Position numbers and translations under genes: made by a program
Notes under the pieces: generated by a model
What the model saw: the letters and a program-made list of their open reading frames with translations, nothing else
What the model was told of the DNA's origin: nothing
Database searches by the model: none
Origin: Catenulispora sp. EB89
GTDB lineage: Bacteria > Actinomycetota > Actinomycetes > Streptomycetales > Catenulisporaceae
DNA: 64,000 nucleotides
Assembly (NCBI RefSeq): GCF_041261445.1
Contig: NZ_JBGCCU010000033.1
Location: 54,439-118,438, forward strand
Direction of reading: 5' to 3'
Part shown: one piece after another, positions 15,696 through 23,802 of the stretch
Layout of the letters: each line of letters begins with the position of its first letter
Numbering within the stretch: position 1 is the first letter of the stretch

Positions 15696-16376
15696 TCAAG
15701 CCGTCTGCGGCTCGGGCACCCCCTCCAGCTCCTCCACCGTCGCGGTGACCATCGCCAACACCTCGTCCTGAGTAGGTGCCGCAGCGCGGTTCACCCAGCG
15801 CAGCGTGGAGACGATCGTGTCGAACAGGAACACGATCCCGCGCACGACCGGATCCTCGACGTCGTCCCCGGCCACCACCGAGAACGTCACCAGCCCCCAC
15901 ACCCCCGGGCGCTCCGGATGCGGCAGGTAGTACGACACCCGCACCGCCGCCGTCTGCCTGCCGTACATCTCCTGCCGGATCACCGCCGAGATCCGGGCCG
16001 CGGTGGAGCCGCCGACGTCCAGGCAGGTGCCGTCCGGCCCGGCGTCGTCCAGGATCGAGGCCAGCAGCTGCTCGGGGTCCTGCGGATCCTGGTCCTCCAG
16101 GATCGTCAGCAGCAGCGAGCCCGGGATCCGGGTCCCGTTGAACTCCCGCAGCGGCAGCACCACCCAGCGCGCGCCCTGGCGGCCGGCCTCGTCGGTCGCG
16201 GCGGTGAGCTGCTTGCGCAGTTCGCGGCGCCAGGGTTCGGCGCTGTCGCGGGGCAGGGTGGACGGCAGGGCGCGCGCGACGATGCGGTCGACGGCCCATT
16301 TCCGGACGCGCTCGGTGTCGGGGGCGGTGGGCAGCACGGCCCAGCCGGCCGGCAGTACCAGTTCGACGTCGATCAT
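15696..16376 (-). CDS. Uncharacterised cytosolic protein of the T7SS locus (226 aa)
   Basis: I do not recognise a named family. It is an alpha/beta protein without signal peptide or membrane segments, beginning MIDVELVLPAGWAVLPTAPD. It has conserved-looking stretches WVVLPLREFNGTRIPGSLLL and VWGLVTFSVVAGDDVEDPVV and an acidic C-terminus. Its ATG overlaps the stop of the preceding gene as ATGA (16373-16376), so the two are translationally coupled and likely work together. Position at the distal end of the T7SS operon suggests a chaperone, immunity or regulatory partner; this is inference from context. Confidence 0.6.
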   Translation of the reverse strand: MIDVELVLPAGWAVLPTAPDTERVRKWAVDRIVARALPSTLPRDSAEPWRRELRKQLTAATDEAGRQGARWVVLPLREFNGTRIPGSLLLTILEDQDPQDPEQLLASILDDAGPDGTCLDVGGSTAARISAVIRQEMYGRQTAAVRVSYYLPHPERPGVWGLVTFSVVAGDDVEDPVVRGIVFLFDTIVSTLRWVNRAAAPTQDEVLAMVTATVEELEGVPEPQTA

Positions 16377-17110
16377 CGGGCTGCGCCTTCCGGAATCGCG
16401 GTCGGAGTCGGTGTGCTCATCGGCTTCGGGTTCTCGGCGATCTGCTGCATCAGCCCCTCCACGCCCGGACCGATCAGCGCAAGCAGTTGCAGGTCCATCA
16501 CGCGCGTGGTCAGGAGCACGTCGACGCGCGCCGCCGGCCGATCCCCGGCGGCCGGCCAGTCCAGGCGCATCGCGGCGTCGAGGCGGCCGTAGGCGAGGCG
16601 GTCGGGAGTGCGCTGGACGCTGAGCACGCGCAGTCCGTCGCCGTACGGCGTGGTGACGTACTCGATCTGCCGGTCGGTGACGTCGTCGGGACCGGCCTCG
16701 GCACCGGATCCCGCGCCGACCAGCTCCATCAGGTAGATCGGGTCGTCGGCGACCGGGGCCCGGTACTCGACCACCACCGGCACCGGGGACCAGCGCGGCC
16801 AGCCCTGGACGAAGGCGGTGCCCCAGGCCATGCGCTGCCAGTCCGGGAGGGTGGCGGCGCGGTCGGTGAGCCAGCGCGCGATGCCGCGGCCGACGTTCTC
16901 GGCGGTGAAGGGGTAGTCCTCCGGCAGGCCGCCTTCGGCGATCCAGCTCGCGCGGAATCTCTCGTCCCAGCCGTCGCGGGTCCATTCGTCGAACATCGTG
17001 ACCAGGCGGTCGGCCCAGGCCCGCCGTTGGTCTTCTGAAGCGTCCGGTTCGGGGACGCCGCCCCAGAACCAGGGCACTGTGATCTCGGCAGTCTCGTCGT
17101 CCACTGTCAC
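16373..17110 (-). CDS. Uncharacterised protein of the T7SS locus (245 aa)
   Basis: No named family is recognised. The N-terminal half is Trp-rich (PWFWGGVPEPD, DEWTRDGWDERFRASWIAEG, DWQRMAWGTAFVQGWPRWSP). The second half has strands such as VVVEYRAPVADDPIYLMEL and RVDVLLTTRVMDLQLLALI, and the C-terminus is Pro/Thr-rich. There is no signal or membrane segment. GTG at 17110 follows GAGGAGG with usable spacing, 13 bp after the stop of the putative secreted protein, and the gene overlaps the next by 4 bp. The fixed order (secreted protein, then these two) would fit an immunity or chaperone pair. Confidence 0.6.
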   Translation of the reverse strand: MTVDDETAEITVPWFWGGVPEPDASEDQRRAWADRLVTMFDEWTRDGWDERFRASWIAEGGLPEDYPFTAENVGRGIARWLTDRAATLPDWQRMAWGTAFVQGWPRWSPVPVVVEYRAPVADDPIYLMELVGAGSGAEAGPDDVTDRQIEYVTTPYGDGLRVLSVQRTPDRLAYGRLDAAMRLDWPAAGDRPAARVDVLLTTRVMDLQLLALIGPGVEGLMQQIAENPKPMSTPTPTAIPEGAAR

Positions 17111-17123
17111 GGCCGTCGCCTCC

Positions 17124-18560
17124 TCACGGGTTCACTGCGGGGATCAGGCCGGATTCCCGGCCGCCGGTGTAGGAGATCCCGATGCCCAGGCCGAACAGCC
17201 CGTTGAAGCCGCCCCAGACGTACCAGGCCGGATTCATCTTGCCGCCGACGGCGCCCAGCACCCCGGACAGCCCCTTGTAGCCGCTCCAGCCGCCGAGCAC
17301 GCCGGCCCAGTCGGCGATGGACTTCAGCGGGTTGGTGCCCAGGCCCTTCCACATGTTCCAGGCGTCGCCGATCTGCTTGCCGGCCGAGCCCCAGAAGCCG
17401 ATCTCGGGCTGGGAGCCCATCATGCTGCCGAACCGGCCCCAGTCGCCGGGCAGCTTCCCCAGCTGGCCGCCGAGCCAGCCCAGGGCCTTGTTGGTGACCG
17501 GGTTGTTGTACCAGTCGGACATGTGGGACCACTTGGAGGCCGCGTTGCTCACCGGGTCGATGAGGAACTGGTCGTTCATGGTCGACGGCGCCGGTCCGAT
17601 GGGGCGCAGCGGGATGTGGTTCAACGACCCGCCGAAGGTGTTGTCGGCGAAGCCAAGCTGCGGGGCGCCGGGCCGGCCGGTGATCCCGGACAGCGCCTTG
17701 GCGTCGGAGGCCAGGCCCTTCGCGAGCTGGGAGGCGCCGACCCCGATGAATCCCAGCCCCAGCCCGATCGCGCCGAAGACCACGTCCAGCACGCTGCCTT
17801 TGCCGTCCGCGTACAGGATCGAGTTGACGATCAACGACGCGGCGCCGACCACCACCCCGGCCAGCACCACCACGTCCAGTCCCGGGATCAGCAGCGCGAT
17901 CGCGCCGAGGGCCATGCCGATGTAGCCGAGGATCTTGCTGAACCAGCCAAGGATCTCGTCCATCTTGTCTTTCCAGGTATCGCTGAGCCCGTCGTTGTAG
18001 TTCTTGCTGTTGACGGCGTCGCCGAACCGTTTGCCGGCCGTGTTCAGGTCGTCCAGCGCGGTGTTCAGCCGGTTCTTGGCGGCGGTCAGGGCGTCGTTGG
18101 CCTGGTTCTCGGCGTTGGTCTTGTCAGTGCCCTTCTTCTGCTCCTCCGGCGTGGTGGTGCCGTCGGAGGCCTTCTGCGGGTCCGGCATGGAGCTGGCCTG
18201 TTTCTGATCGCCGACGGCGGTCTTCGCGTCGTTCAGCGCCCCGGCGGTCTCGTCCAGGCCGGTCTGCAGCGGCGTCTCGTAGATCTTGATCTGGTCGGCG
18301 ACGTCGTGGTAGCGGACGCCGGCCTTCTGCAGCTTGTCGTGCAGATCGCCGGCGGTCTTGCGCAGGCCGTCGATGTACTGGCCGACGAGTCCTTCGGCGT
18401 TGTCGTCCATCACCTTCTGCAGGCGGGACACGGCGTCGTCGATGGTGGCGGCGACGTTCTGGTAGTGCGTCTGGGCCTCGGCCACCGCGTCCGGGTCGGC
18501 GTAGACCGGGTCGGAGTCCAGGCCCAGGGCGTCCCAGCCGTCGAGGTTGCGGATGCTCAC
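17124..18560 (-). CDS. Putative T7SS-secreted protein with membrane-active middle region
   Basis: 478 residues. The N-terminal 200 residues are long amphipathic helices beginning LDGWDALGLDSDPVYADPDA, a block typical of the putative T7SS secretion-signal domain in actinomycetes, followed by WXG100-like helices and a Lys/Glu-rich linker. Two hydrophobic hairpins follow (IGMALGAIALLIPGLDVVVL, VLDVVFGAIGLGLGFIGVGA). The C-terminal third is rich in Gly and Trp with no recognisable nuclease, ADP-ribosyl or peptidase motif. The GTG start at 18560 lies 16 bp after the WXG100 stop. It is probably a substrate or membrane-acting effector. Confidence 0.65.
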   Translation of the reverse strand: MSIRNLDGWDALGLDSDPVYADPDAVAEAQTHYQNVAATIDDAVSRLQKVMDDNAEGLVGQYIDGLRKTAGDLHDKLQKAGVRYHDVADQIKIYETPLQTGLDETAGALNDAKTAVGDQKQASSMPDPQKASDGTTTPEEQKKGTDKTNAENQANDALTAAKNRLNTALDDLNTAGKRFGDAVNSKNYNDGLSDTWKDKMDEILGWFSKILGYIGMALGAIALLIPGLDVVVLAGVVVGAASLIVNSILYADGKGSVLDVVFGAIGLGLGFIGVGASQLAKGLASDAKALSGITGRPGAPQLGFADNTFGGSLNHIPLRPIGPAPSTMNDQFLIDPVSNAASKWSHMSDWYNNPVTNKALGWLGGQLGKLPGDWGRFGSMMGSQPEIGFWGSAGKQIGDAWNMWKGLGTNPLKSIADWAGVLGGWSGYKGLSGVLGAVGGKMNPAWYVWGGFNGLFGLGIGISYTGGRESGLIPAVNP

Positions 18561-18576
18561 GATTCCTCCTGCCGGC

Positions 18577-18861
18577 TCACGACTGCTGGTTCAGGCTGTC
18601 GTGGAGCTGCTGGTCGGCCTGCTGCCAGGCCTGGTTGACCTTGTCGACCGAGTCGCGCAGCGATTTCATGTCCTTGACCATCGCGTCGCGGTGGATGCGC
18701 CAGTTGGCGGCGAAGTCGCCCATGGACAGGTTGGCGTTCTTCTGGCCCCACAGGCCTTTGTCCTCGTTCTGGACGTCCAGCGCGCCCTCGAACTCGCCGA
18801 TCAGGGAATTGAGATCGCTGACCAGGCTCACCAGGTCGTCGCGGACGATGAGGTCGGCCAT
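18577..18861 (-). CDS. WXG100-family protein (ESAT-6-like), second copy
   Basis: The 94-residue helical hairpin has DLVSLVSDLNSLIGEFEGAL as helix 1 and WRIHRDAMVKDMKSLRDSVD as helix 2. The turn carries NWR (ANWRIHRD) where WXG would be, a variation seen in CFP-10-like partners. Its ATG overlaps the stop of the secretion ATPase by one base (TGATG), so the two are coupled. It is likely the heterodimer partner of the other WXG100 protein and a T7SS substrate. A C-terminal Y-x-x-x-D/E signal is not evident (DQQLHDSLNQQS). Confidence 0.78.
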   Translation of the reverse strand: MADLIVRDDLVSLVSDLNSLIGEFEGALDVQNEDKGLWGQKNANLSMGDFAANWRIHRDAMVKDMKSLRDSVDKVNQAWQQADQQLHDSLNQQS

Positions 18862-21800
18862 CAGCCCTCCTTCGGTTTCAGGGTGGGGATCTGCGCGGTG
18901 ATGAGGACGCCGTCGCCGAGGTGGACCAGGCAGGCGCCGGGCACCACGCGCGGCGCCAGCTGCGAGCGGGCCAGCCGGATGCCGACCAGGTCGCCGTTGC
19001 TCAGCTCCGGCGGGGACAGCAGCGCCCCGCGCCGGTTCTTCTTCACCTCGGCCTGCCAGCCGGAGAAGCCCATCGCGACCGAGCCGATCTCGCCGCCCAG
19101 GACCAGGCCGCGCCGGCGGCCCGAACCGGTGCGGACGTAGGCGCGCAGCCATTCCCGGGCCCGGCACTCGCGCCATGCCTCGCCGTCGTCGAGGATCAGC
19201 GCCACCGGGCCCTCGCCGGGGTCGAGCAGCTCGGCCAGCTCCTCCTCGACCGGGTCCGGGGCGTTCACGACGCCGCGCACGCCCGGCCGGCCGGCCAGCG
19301 CGGTCAGCGGCGACACGCCCGGCGCGCCGATCACGATCTCCGCGCCGGTGCGCAGCAGCGATTCGGCCATCACCGCGAGCGCCGTGCTGCGCCCGGAGCC
19401 GGAGGGCCCGGCGATCAGGAACGTCGGTCGGTCCTCGAACAGCGCCGCGCCGACCGGTTCCAGCTCGTCGCCGCCGACGCCGAGCAGCGCCCACGGCTGC
19501 TGCGCCTGCCCGCGACCTGCCTCGCTCGAATCGCGCTCGCCCTCCAGGTATCCCCAGGCCTCTTCGAAGGTCAGCTGCGCGGGCAGCACCGCGATCCGGC
19601 CCGGGCGCAGGCTCTTCGGCACGTCGGCCTCGCGCTCGCCGAGCCGGGCGGCCAGCGCGCGCAGCGCGGCGACCTGGGCCGGTCCGGAGGCGTCGGCGGC
19701 GACCAGCGCGACCTGGGTCTCGACCGCGCCGGCGGAGCGGTAGCCGCGGCCGGGCGGCATGTTCTCCGGGATGGTACGCGGGTTCAGGCCGACGAGTGAG
19801 TAGTCGGTGCGGTCGGGCAGCCGCAGCACCAGCTTGTCCTCGGTCAGGGAGCTGATCCGGCCGGACATCAGGGTGCGGTCGCCGGCGATCACCACGTGCA
19901 CGCCGACGCTGGCGCCCTCGCGCATCAGGGTGTGGATGATGTCGGTCAGCGAGCCGTTGTCGTGCTCGCTGAGCGTGCCCATGAAGCCTTCCCAGCGGTC
20001 CAGCAGCAGCAGGATGTGCGGCAGCCGCTCGCCGGGGGCACTGGCCTGGCGCTGTTCGGTGACGTCGGCGAAGCCGCCCTCGCCGAGGATCCGCTGCCGG
20101 TTCATCACCTCGCCGTGCAGCCGCTTCAGCATCCGGGAGGCGCGTTCGGTCTCCGAGCGCTGCACGATCGCGCCGCAGTGCGGGAACTTGCTCAGCGGGA
20201 GCAGCGCGCCGTTGCCGCAGTCCAGTCCGTACAGGTGCAGGTCGGGCACCGAGGCCGCGCTGGCCGCGGCGGCGGCGATGGTGCGCAGCGCCTGCGACCG
20301 GCCCGAGCGGGGCGCACCGATGATGTGCAGATGGCCGAAGGTGGCCAGGTCGAAGGTGACCGGTTCCTGCTGCTGGGCCGCCGGGAGGTCCTGGATGGCC
20401 CAGGAGAACACCGGCTCGCCGGAGTCGGCGGTGGTCGGTTCGGCGGCGAGCTCCACGACCGGGGCGAGGGGCAGCGGCGGCAGCCAGGGCCGGCGCTGGT
20501 CGGGCAGGCCGAGCAGATCAGTGGTCTGCCGAAGGGCGGAGACCAGCACCGACAGGTCGGTGACCACGTCGGTCTCGGCGGCCGCGGCGGGCCGCTCGGG
20601 TGCCGGACGGCCCAGGTCCAGCCAGCCGACGGGGCGCAGGAACGGTGCCGGGGCGGCGACGGACCGGTCCTTGCTGGGACGTCGTCCGCCGACGCGGCCG
20701 GTCTGGAACGGCAGCAGCGAACTGTGGCCGAGGCGTGCGTAGGCGCGGCCGGGGTGGGCCTGAGAGATGTTCGCGGCGTCCCGGGCGTCGATGACGTCGG
20801 TGCTCTCCCCCGCGTCGGTCACGCGCAGCGCCACCCGCAGGTTGGTGTTGGCGCGGATCTCGGCCGAGACCACGCCGGAGGGCCGCTGCGTGGCCAGGAT
20901 CAGGTGGATGCCCAGGGACCGGCCGCGCTGGGCGACGTTCACCAGGCCGGTGACGAAGTCCGGCAGCTCGCGGACCATTGAGGCGAACTCGTCGATCACG
21001 ATCAGCAGCCGCGGGATCGGGGCCAGCTCGGGGCGCCGGGTGGCGTAGTCGAGGTAGTCCTCCAGGTCCTTGGCGCCGGCCGCGGCCAGCAGCCGCTCGC
21101 GGTGCGTCAGCTCGGCGCCCAGGGAGGTCAGCGCGCGCTCGACCAGGTGCGTGTCCAGGTCGGTGACCATGCCGACGGTGTGCGGCAGGTCGACGCAGTC
21201 CTTGAACGCGGCGCCGCCCTTGTAGTCGACCAGCACGAAGGTCATCGCGTCCGGCCGGTTGGCCACCGCCAGCGAGGCGACCAGGCTCTGCAGGAACTCT
21301 GATTTGCCCGAGCCGGTGGTCCCGGCGACCAGGCCGTGCGGGCCGTGCGCGACCAGGTCCAGGGCGAAGGGGCCGTCCAGGGACGCGCCGATGACCGCCT
21401 TGGTGCTGCGGCCGGAGGCGTGCCAGCGTCCGCTGATCGCCGCCGGGCTCGGGTCGCGCAGGTCCAGCAGGTCCAGCAGGCGTGCCGAGTCCGGCAGCGC
21501 CACGCCGCCGGCGACCTCGCTGACGTCGCGCAGCGGCGCCAGGCGGCGGCCGACCACCGGGTACCAGTCGGCGCTCACCTCGTCGGCGAGGATCGGCTCG
21601 ATCAGCGCGGCGCGCTGCTGGCGCAGGCCGACCGGCCGGCCGGGGATGCCGCCGGCCAGGATCGTGGTGCACTCCTCGGGCAGGGTGCGCTCGTCGGCGT
21701 CGACGCAGATGCTGTAGACGCCGACCGCCGGGCCCTCGCGCAGGACCGTGACGACGCCGGGCAGCGCGCGCAGCCGCAGCGCGCCGTCGAGCACGACGAC

Positions 21801-23273
21801 GATGTCGGGGTCGACGCGGACCGCGCCGGCGCCGGCGTCCAGCCGGGACCGCTGCCGGGCCGCGATCAGGTCTCCGAGCTCTGCGACGCGGTGGCTCAGC
21901 GTCTCGGCGTCCGCGCCGACGAGGGTCAGGGCCCGTTGTCCCAGGCTGGGCCGGGCGTGCGGGAGCCAGGTGGCCCAGTCCCACAGGCTGTCGCCGGCGG
22001 GGTCGGTGAGGACGTAGAGCTGGAGGTCGCGCGGGCTTTGCAGGACGGCGATCTGGCCGACCAGCCAGCGGGCCATCCGTCGGGGCCACTCCCCGCGTCC
22101 GGCCACGCCGACGACGCCGGCCTGTGCGATGGAGAACGCCGCCGGGGCGTCGTGCGCGGCGCGGTACTGCGAGGTGCGCTGCGCTCCGTCCACCTGCTCG
22201 ACGACGACCGAGCTGTCCAGATCGGCCAGCCCGACCCGGACCAGCAGGTGGTCGGGGTCGCTGCGGCGCCGTTCCCACAGCCGGCTGCGCGGGCCGGTGG
22301 CGATCAGCAGCAGTTCGGCGGCATCGGGGCTGGAGGCCCGCAACCGCAGCCGCTCGGCCTCCATCGCGCGGCCGATGTCCTGCTCGGCGGCGGCCAGCCG
22401 TTCGACGTACTCGGCCTGGATCCGGCGCTGGCCGATCTTGCCGGTGCGGCGGCTGTTGAGCCAGTTGCCGACCATCATCACCGGCGAGAACCCGGCCATC
22501 AGCAGATAGCTGGAGTTGTGCATCACCGTCATCATCACCAGGCCGAGGCCGGCCGGCAGCAGCGCGGTGATCCACGGCAGCGGGCTCGGGCGGGCCGGGA
22601 GCGGCTCGGCGGGGAGCCGGAAGGAGGTGCGGGCCTCGGGCGGCAGCAGCCGCGGCGGACGGTTGTAATCGAGCCATTCCCCTTCCGGCGAGACCTCGAT
22701 CATCGCGTCGGGCTGGCGGACGGCGGCCTGTTCGTACCTGCTGTCGCCGATCCGCAGCGCCGTGGTCTCCGGCCAGACGGTCTCGGCGTCGAGCAGCGGG
22801 ACGCGGTCCAGTTCCGGCGGCTCGCGCAGCGCGACGGGCCGGATCACGACCGAGGCGTCCAGGCTCACCCGGACCGTCGCGACGACGCCGGGCTGCTCCG
22901 ATCCGAGCCGGACCGCGCACGCGGGGTCCGAGCCGATCTGGTGCACGCCGGCGTTCAGATGCCAGACCCGGCCGCTGTCCAGGCCGGCGACGGCGCGGAC
23001 GGTGACCAGGCCGGAGGCGGCGCTCTGGCTGCCCTGGCCGGGCGCGCCGAGCCAGAGCACCGCGCCGTCGTGGATGCCGGCGGCGCCGAGCAGGGCGGAC
23101 AGGTCGAGGCGGACGCCGTCAAGGAAGACCGCCTCGTCGGCGCCGCCGGCATCCGCGCCGACCGCGTCCAGCAGCCCCTTGACGACGTCCCGGACCGGCG
23201 TCGCGGGATCGGCGTCCACCACGACGTCGTGCGCCGGGCCGGCGGGCCGGGCCACGGTGATCATCATGCGCAT
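18861..23273 (-). CDS. eccC: Type VII secretion ATPase, FHA-containing EccC/EssC type
   Basis: 1470 residues. Residues 1-85 look ubiquitin-like and 90-200 FHA-like (RVWHLNAGVHQIGSDPACAV). Two membrane segments lie at about 228-271. Three FtsK/SpoIIIE-type ATPase domains follow. Domain 1 is canonical: Walker A GTTGSGKSEF (about 648), Walker B LVDYKGGAAF, and LLIVIDEFASM. Domain 2 has GAPRSGRSQA (about 984) and domain 3 GPSGSGRSTA (about 1288), both with Arg replacing the P-loop Lys, so they are probably weak or inactive. This layout is nearer to Firmicutes EssC than mycobacterial EccC. It lies 40 bp after a WXG100 gene and is coupled to the next. Confidence 0.88.
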   Translation of the reverse strand: MRMMITVARPAGPAHDVVVDADPATPVRDVVKGLLDAVGADAGGADEAVFLDGVRLDLSALLGAAGIHDGAVLWLGAPGQGSQSAASGLVTVRAVAGLDSGRVWHLNAGVHQIGSDPACAVRLGSEQPGVVATVRVSLDASVVIRPVALREPPELDRVPLLDAETVWPETTALRIGDSRYEQAAVRQPDAMIEVSPEGEWLDYNRPPRLLPPEARTSFRLPAEPLPARPSPLPWITALLPAGLGLVMMTVMHNSSYLLMAGFSPVMMVGNWLNSRRTGKIGQRRIQAEYVERLAAAEQDIGRAMEAERLRLRASSPDAAELLLIATGPRSRLWERRRSDPDHLLVRVGLADLDSSVVVEQVDGAQRTSQYRAAHDAPAAFSIAQAGVVGVAGRGEWPRRMARWLVGQIAVLQSPRDLQLYVLTDPAGDSLWDWATWLPHARPSLGQRALTLVGADAETLSHRVAELGDLIAARQRSRLDAGAGAVRVDPDIVVVLDGALRLRALPGVVTVLREGPAVGVYSICVDADERTLPEECTTILAGGIPGRPVGLRQQRAALIEPILADEVSADWYPVVGRRLAPLRDVSEVAGGVALPDSARLLDLLDLRDPSPAAISGRWHASGRSTKAVIGASLDGPFALDLVAHGPHGLVAGTTGSGKSEFLQSLVASLAVANRPDAMTFVLVDYKGGAAFKDCVDLPHTVGMVTDLDTHLVERALTSLGAELTHRERLLAAAGAKDLEDYLDYATRRPELAPIPRLLIVIDEFASMVRELPDFVTGLVNVAQRGRSLGIHLILATQRPSGVVSAEIRANTNLRVALRVTDAGESTDVIDARDAANISQAHPGRAYARLGHSSLLPFQTGRVGGRRPSKDRSVAAPAPFLRPVGWLDLGRPAPERPAAAAETDVVTDLSVLVSALRQTTDLLGLPDQRRPWLPPLPLAPVVELAAEPTTADSGEPVFSWAIQDLPAAQQQEPVTFDLATFGHLHIIGAPRSGRSQALRTIAAAAASAASVPDLHLYGLDCGNGALLPLSKFPHCGAIVQRSETERASRMLKRLHGEVMNRQRILGEGGFADVTEQRQASAPGERLPHILLLLDRWEGFMGTLSEHDNGSLTDIIHTLMREGASVGVHVVIAGDRTLMSGRISSLTEDKLVLRLPDRTDYSLVGLNPRTIPENMPPGRGYRSAGAVETQVALVAADASGPAQVAALRALAARLGEREADVPKSLRPGRIAVLPAQLTFEEAWGYLEGERDSSEAGRGQAQQPWALLGVGGDELEPVGAALFEDRPTFLIAGPSGSGRSTALAVMAESLLRTGAEIVIGAPGVSPLTALAGRPGVRGVVNAPDPVEEELAELLDPGEGPVALILDDGEAWRECRAREWLRAYVRTGSGRRRGLVLGGEIGSVAMGFSGWQAEVKKNRRGALLSPPELSNGDLVGIRLARSQLAPRVVPGACLVHLGDGVLITAQIPTLKPKEG

Positions 23274-23313
23274 GGCGGTCGCCTCCGCGAATCCTGGTTC
23301 GGCCGGTCTGGAT

Positions 23314-23613
23314 CTACTTCTGGGGCAGCGACTGCGCCATCTGCGTGTCCATGTCCTGCATCGCCGAGACCGCCTTGTCGAGCCACTGCGACAGCTGGTC
23401 GAGCGAGTCCATCAGCTGGTTCGCGGAGGTCACGAACTCGTTGTGCACCTCGTCGAACCGGCCGGAGGCCTGGTCGGTGACGAAGCCGCTGGCGGTCAAC
23501 TGGTCGACGATGCTCTTGCACTCGGCGATCTTGGAGTCGATGTCGGCCTTGTCGTTGCGCATCCGGCTCGCGGCATCCGACATCTCCCCGTAGGTGACGT
23601 TGAGGTTCGGCAT
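23314..23613 (-). CDS. WXG100-family protein (ESAT-6-like), first copy
   Basis: The 99-residue helical hairpin is NVTYGEMSDAASRMRNDKAD plus IVDQLTASGFVTDQASGRFD, then FVTSANQLMDSLDQLSQWLD. The turn reads ASGF rather than a strict WXG. The start is ATG at 23613 (MPNLNVTYGEMSD) behind AAGGGAG; the upstream open codons lack similarity and are left out. It is the first gene of the minus-strand T7SS operon, 40 bp before the ATPase. It should pair with the second WXG100 protein and dock on ATPase domain 3. Confidence 0.83.
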   Translation of the reverse strand: MPNLNVTYGEMSDAASRMRNDKADIDSKIAECKSIVDQLTASGFVTDQASGRFDEVHNEFVTSANQLMDSLDQLSQWLDKAVSAMQDMDTQMAQSLPQK

Positions 23614-23802
23614 CGGTGGATGCTCCCTTCGAAGTGGTCTGGGCTGACACCGCCTCACGCTAGGCGCCGCGCCCCGCCGCGAGCCAGCCTCTGGCCTGCG
23701 GTTATGGGCCCAGGGACCCAGGGTCCTGCGTTGACACCCCGTACCGGACGGGCCAACGATTCACCCGTCGAAGAACGCCCCGCCGCACCCGAGGAGACGC
23801 AG

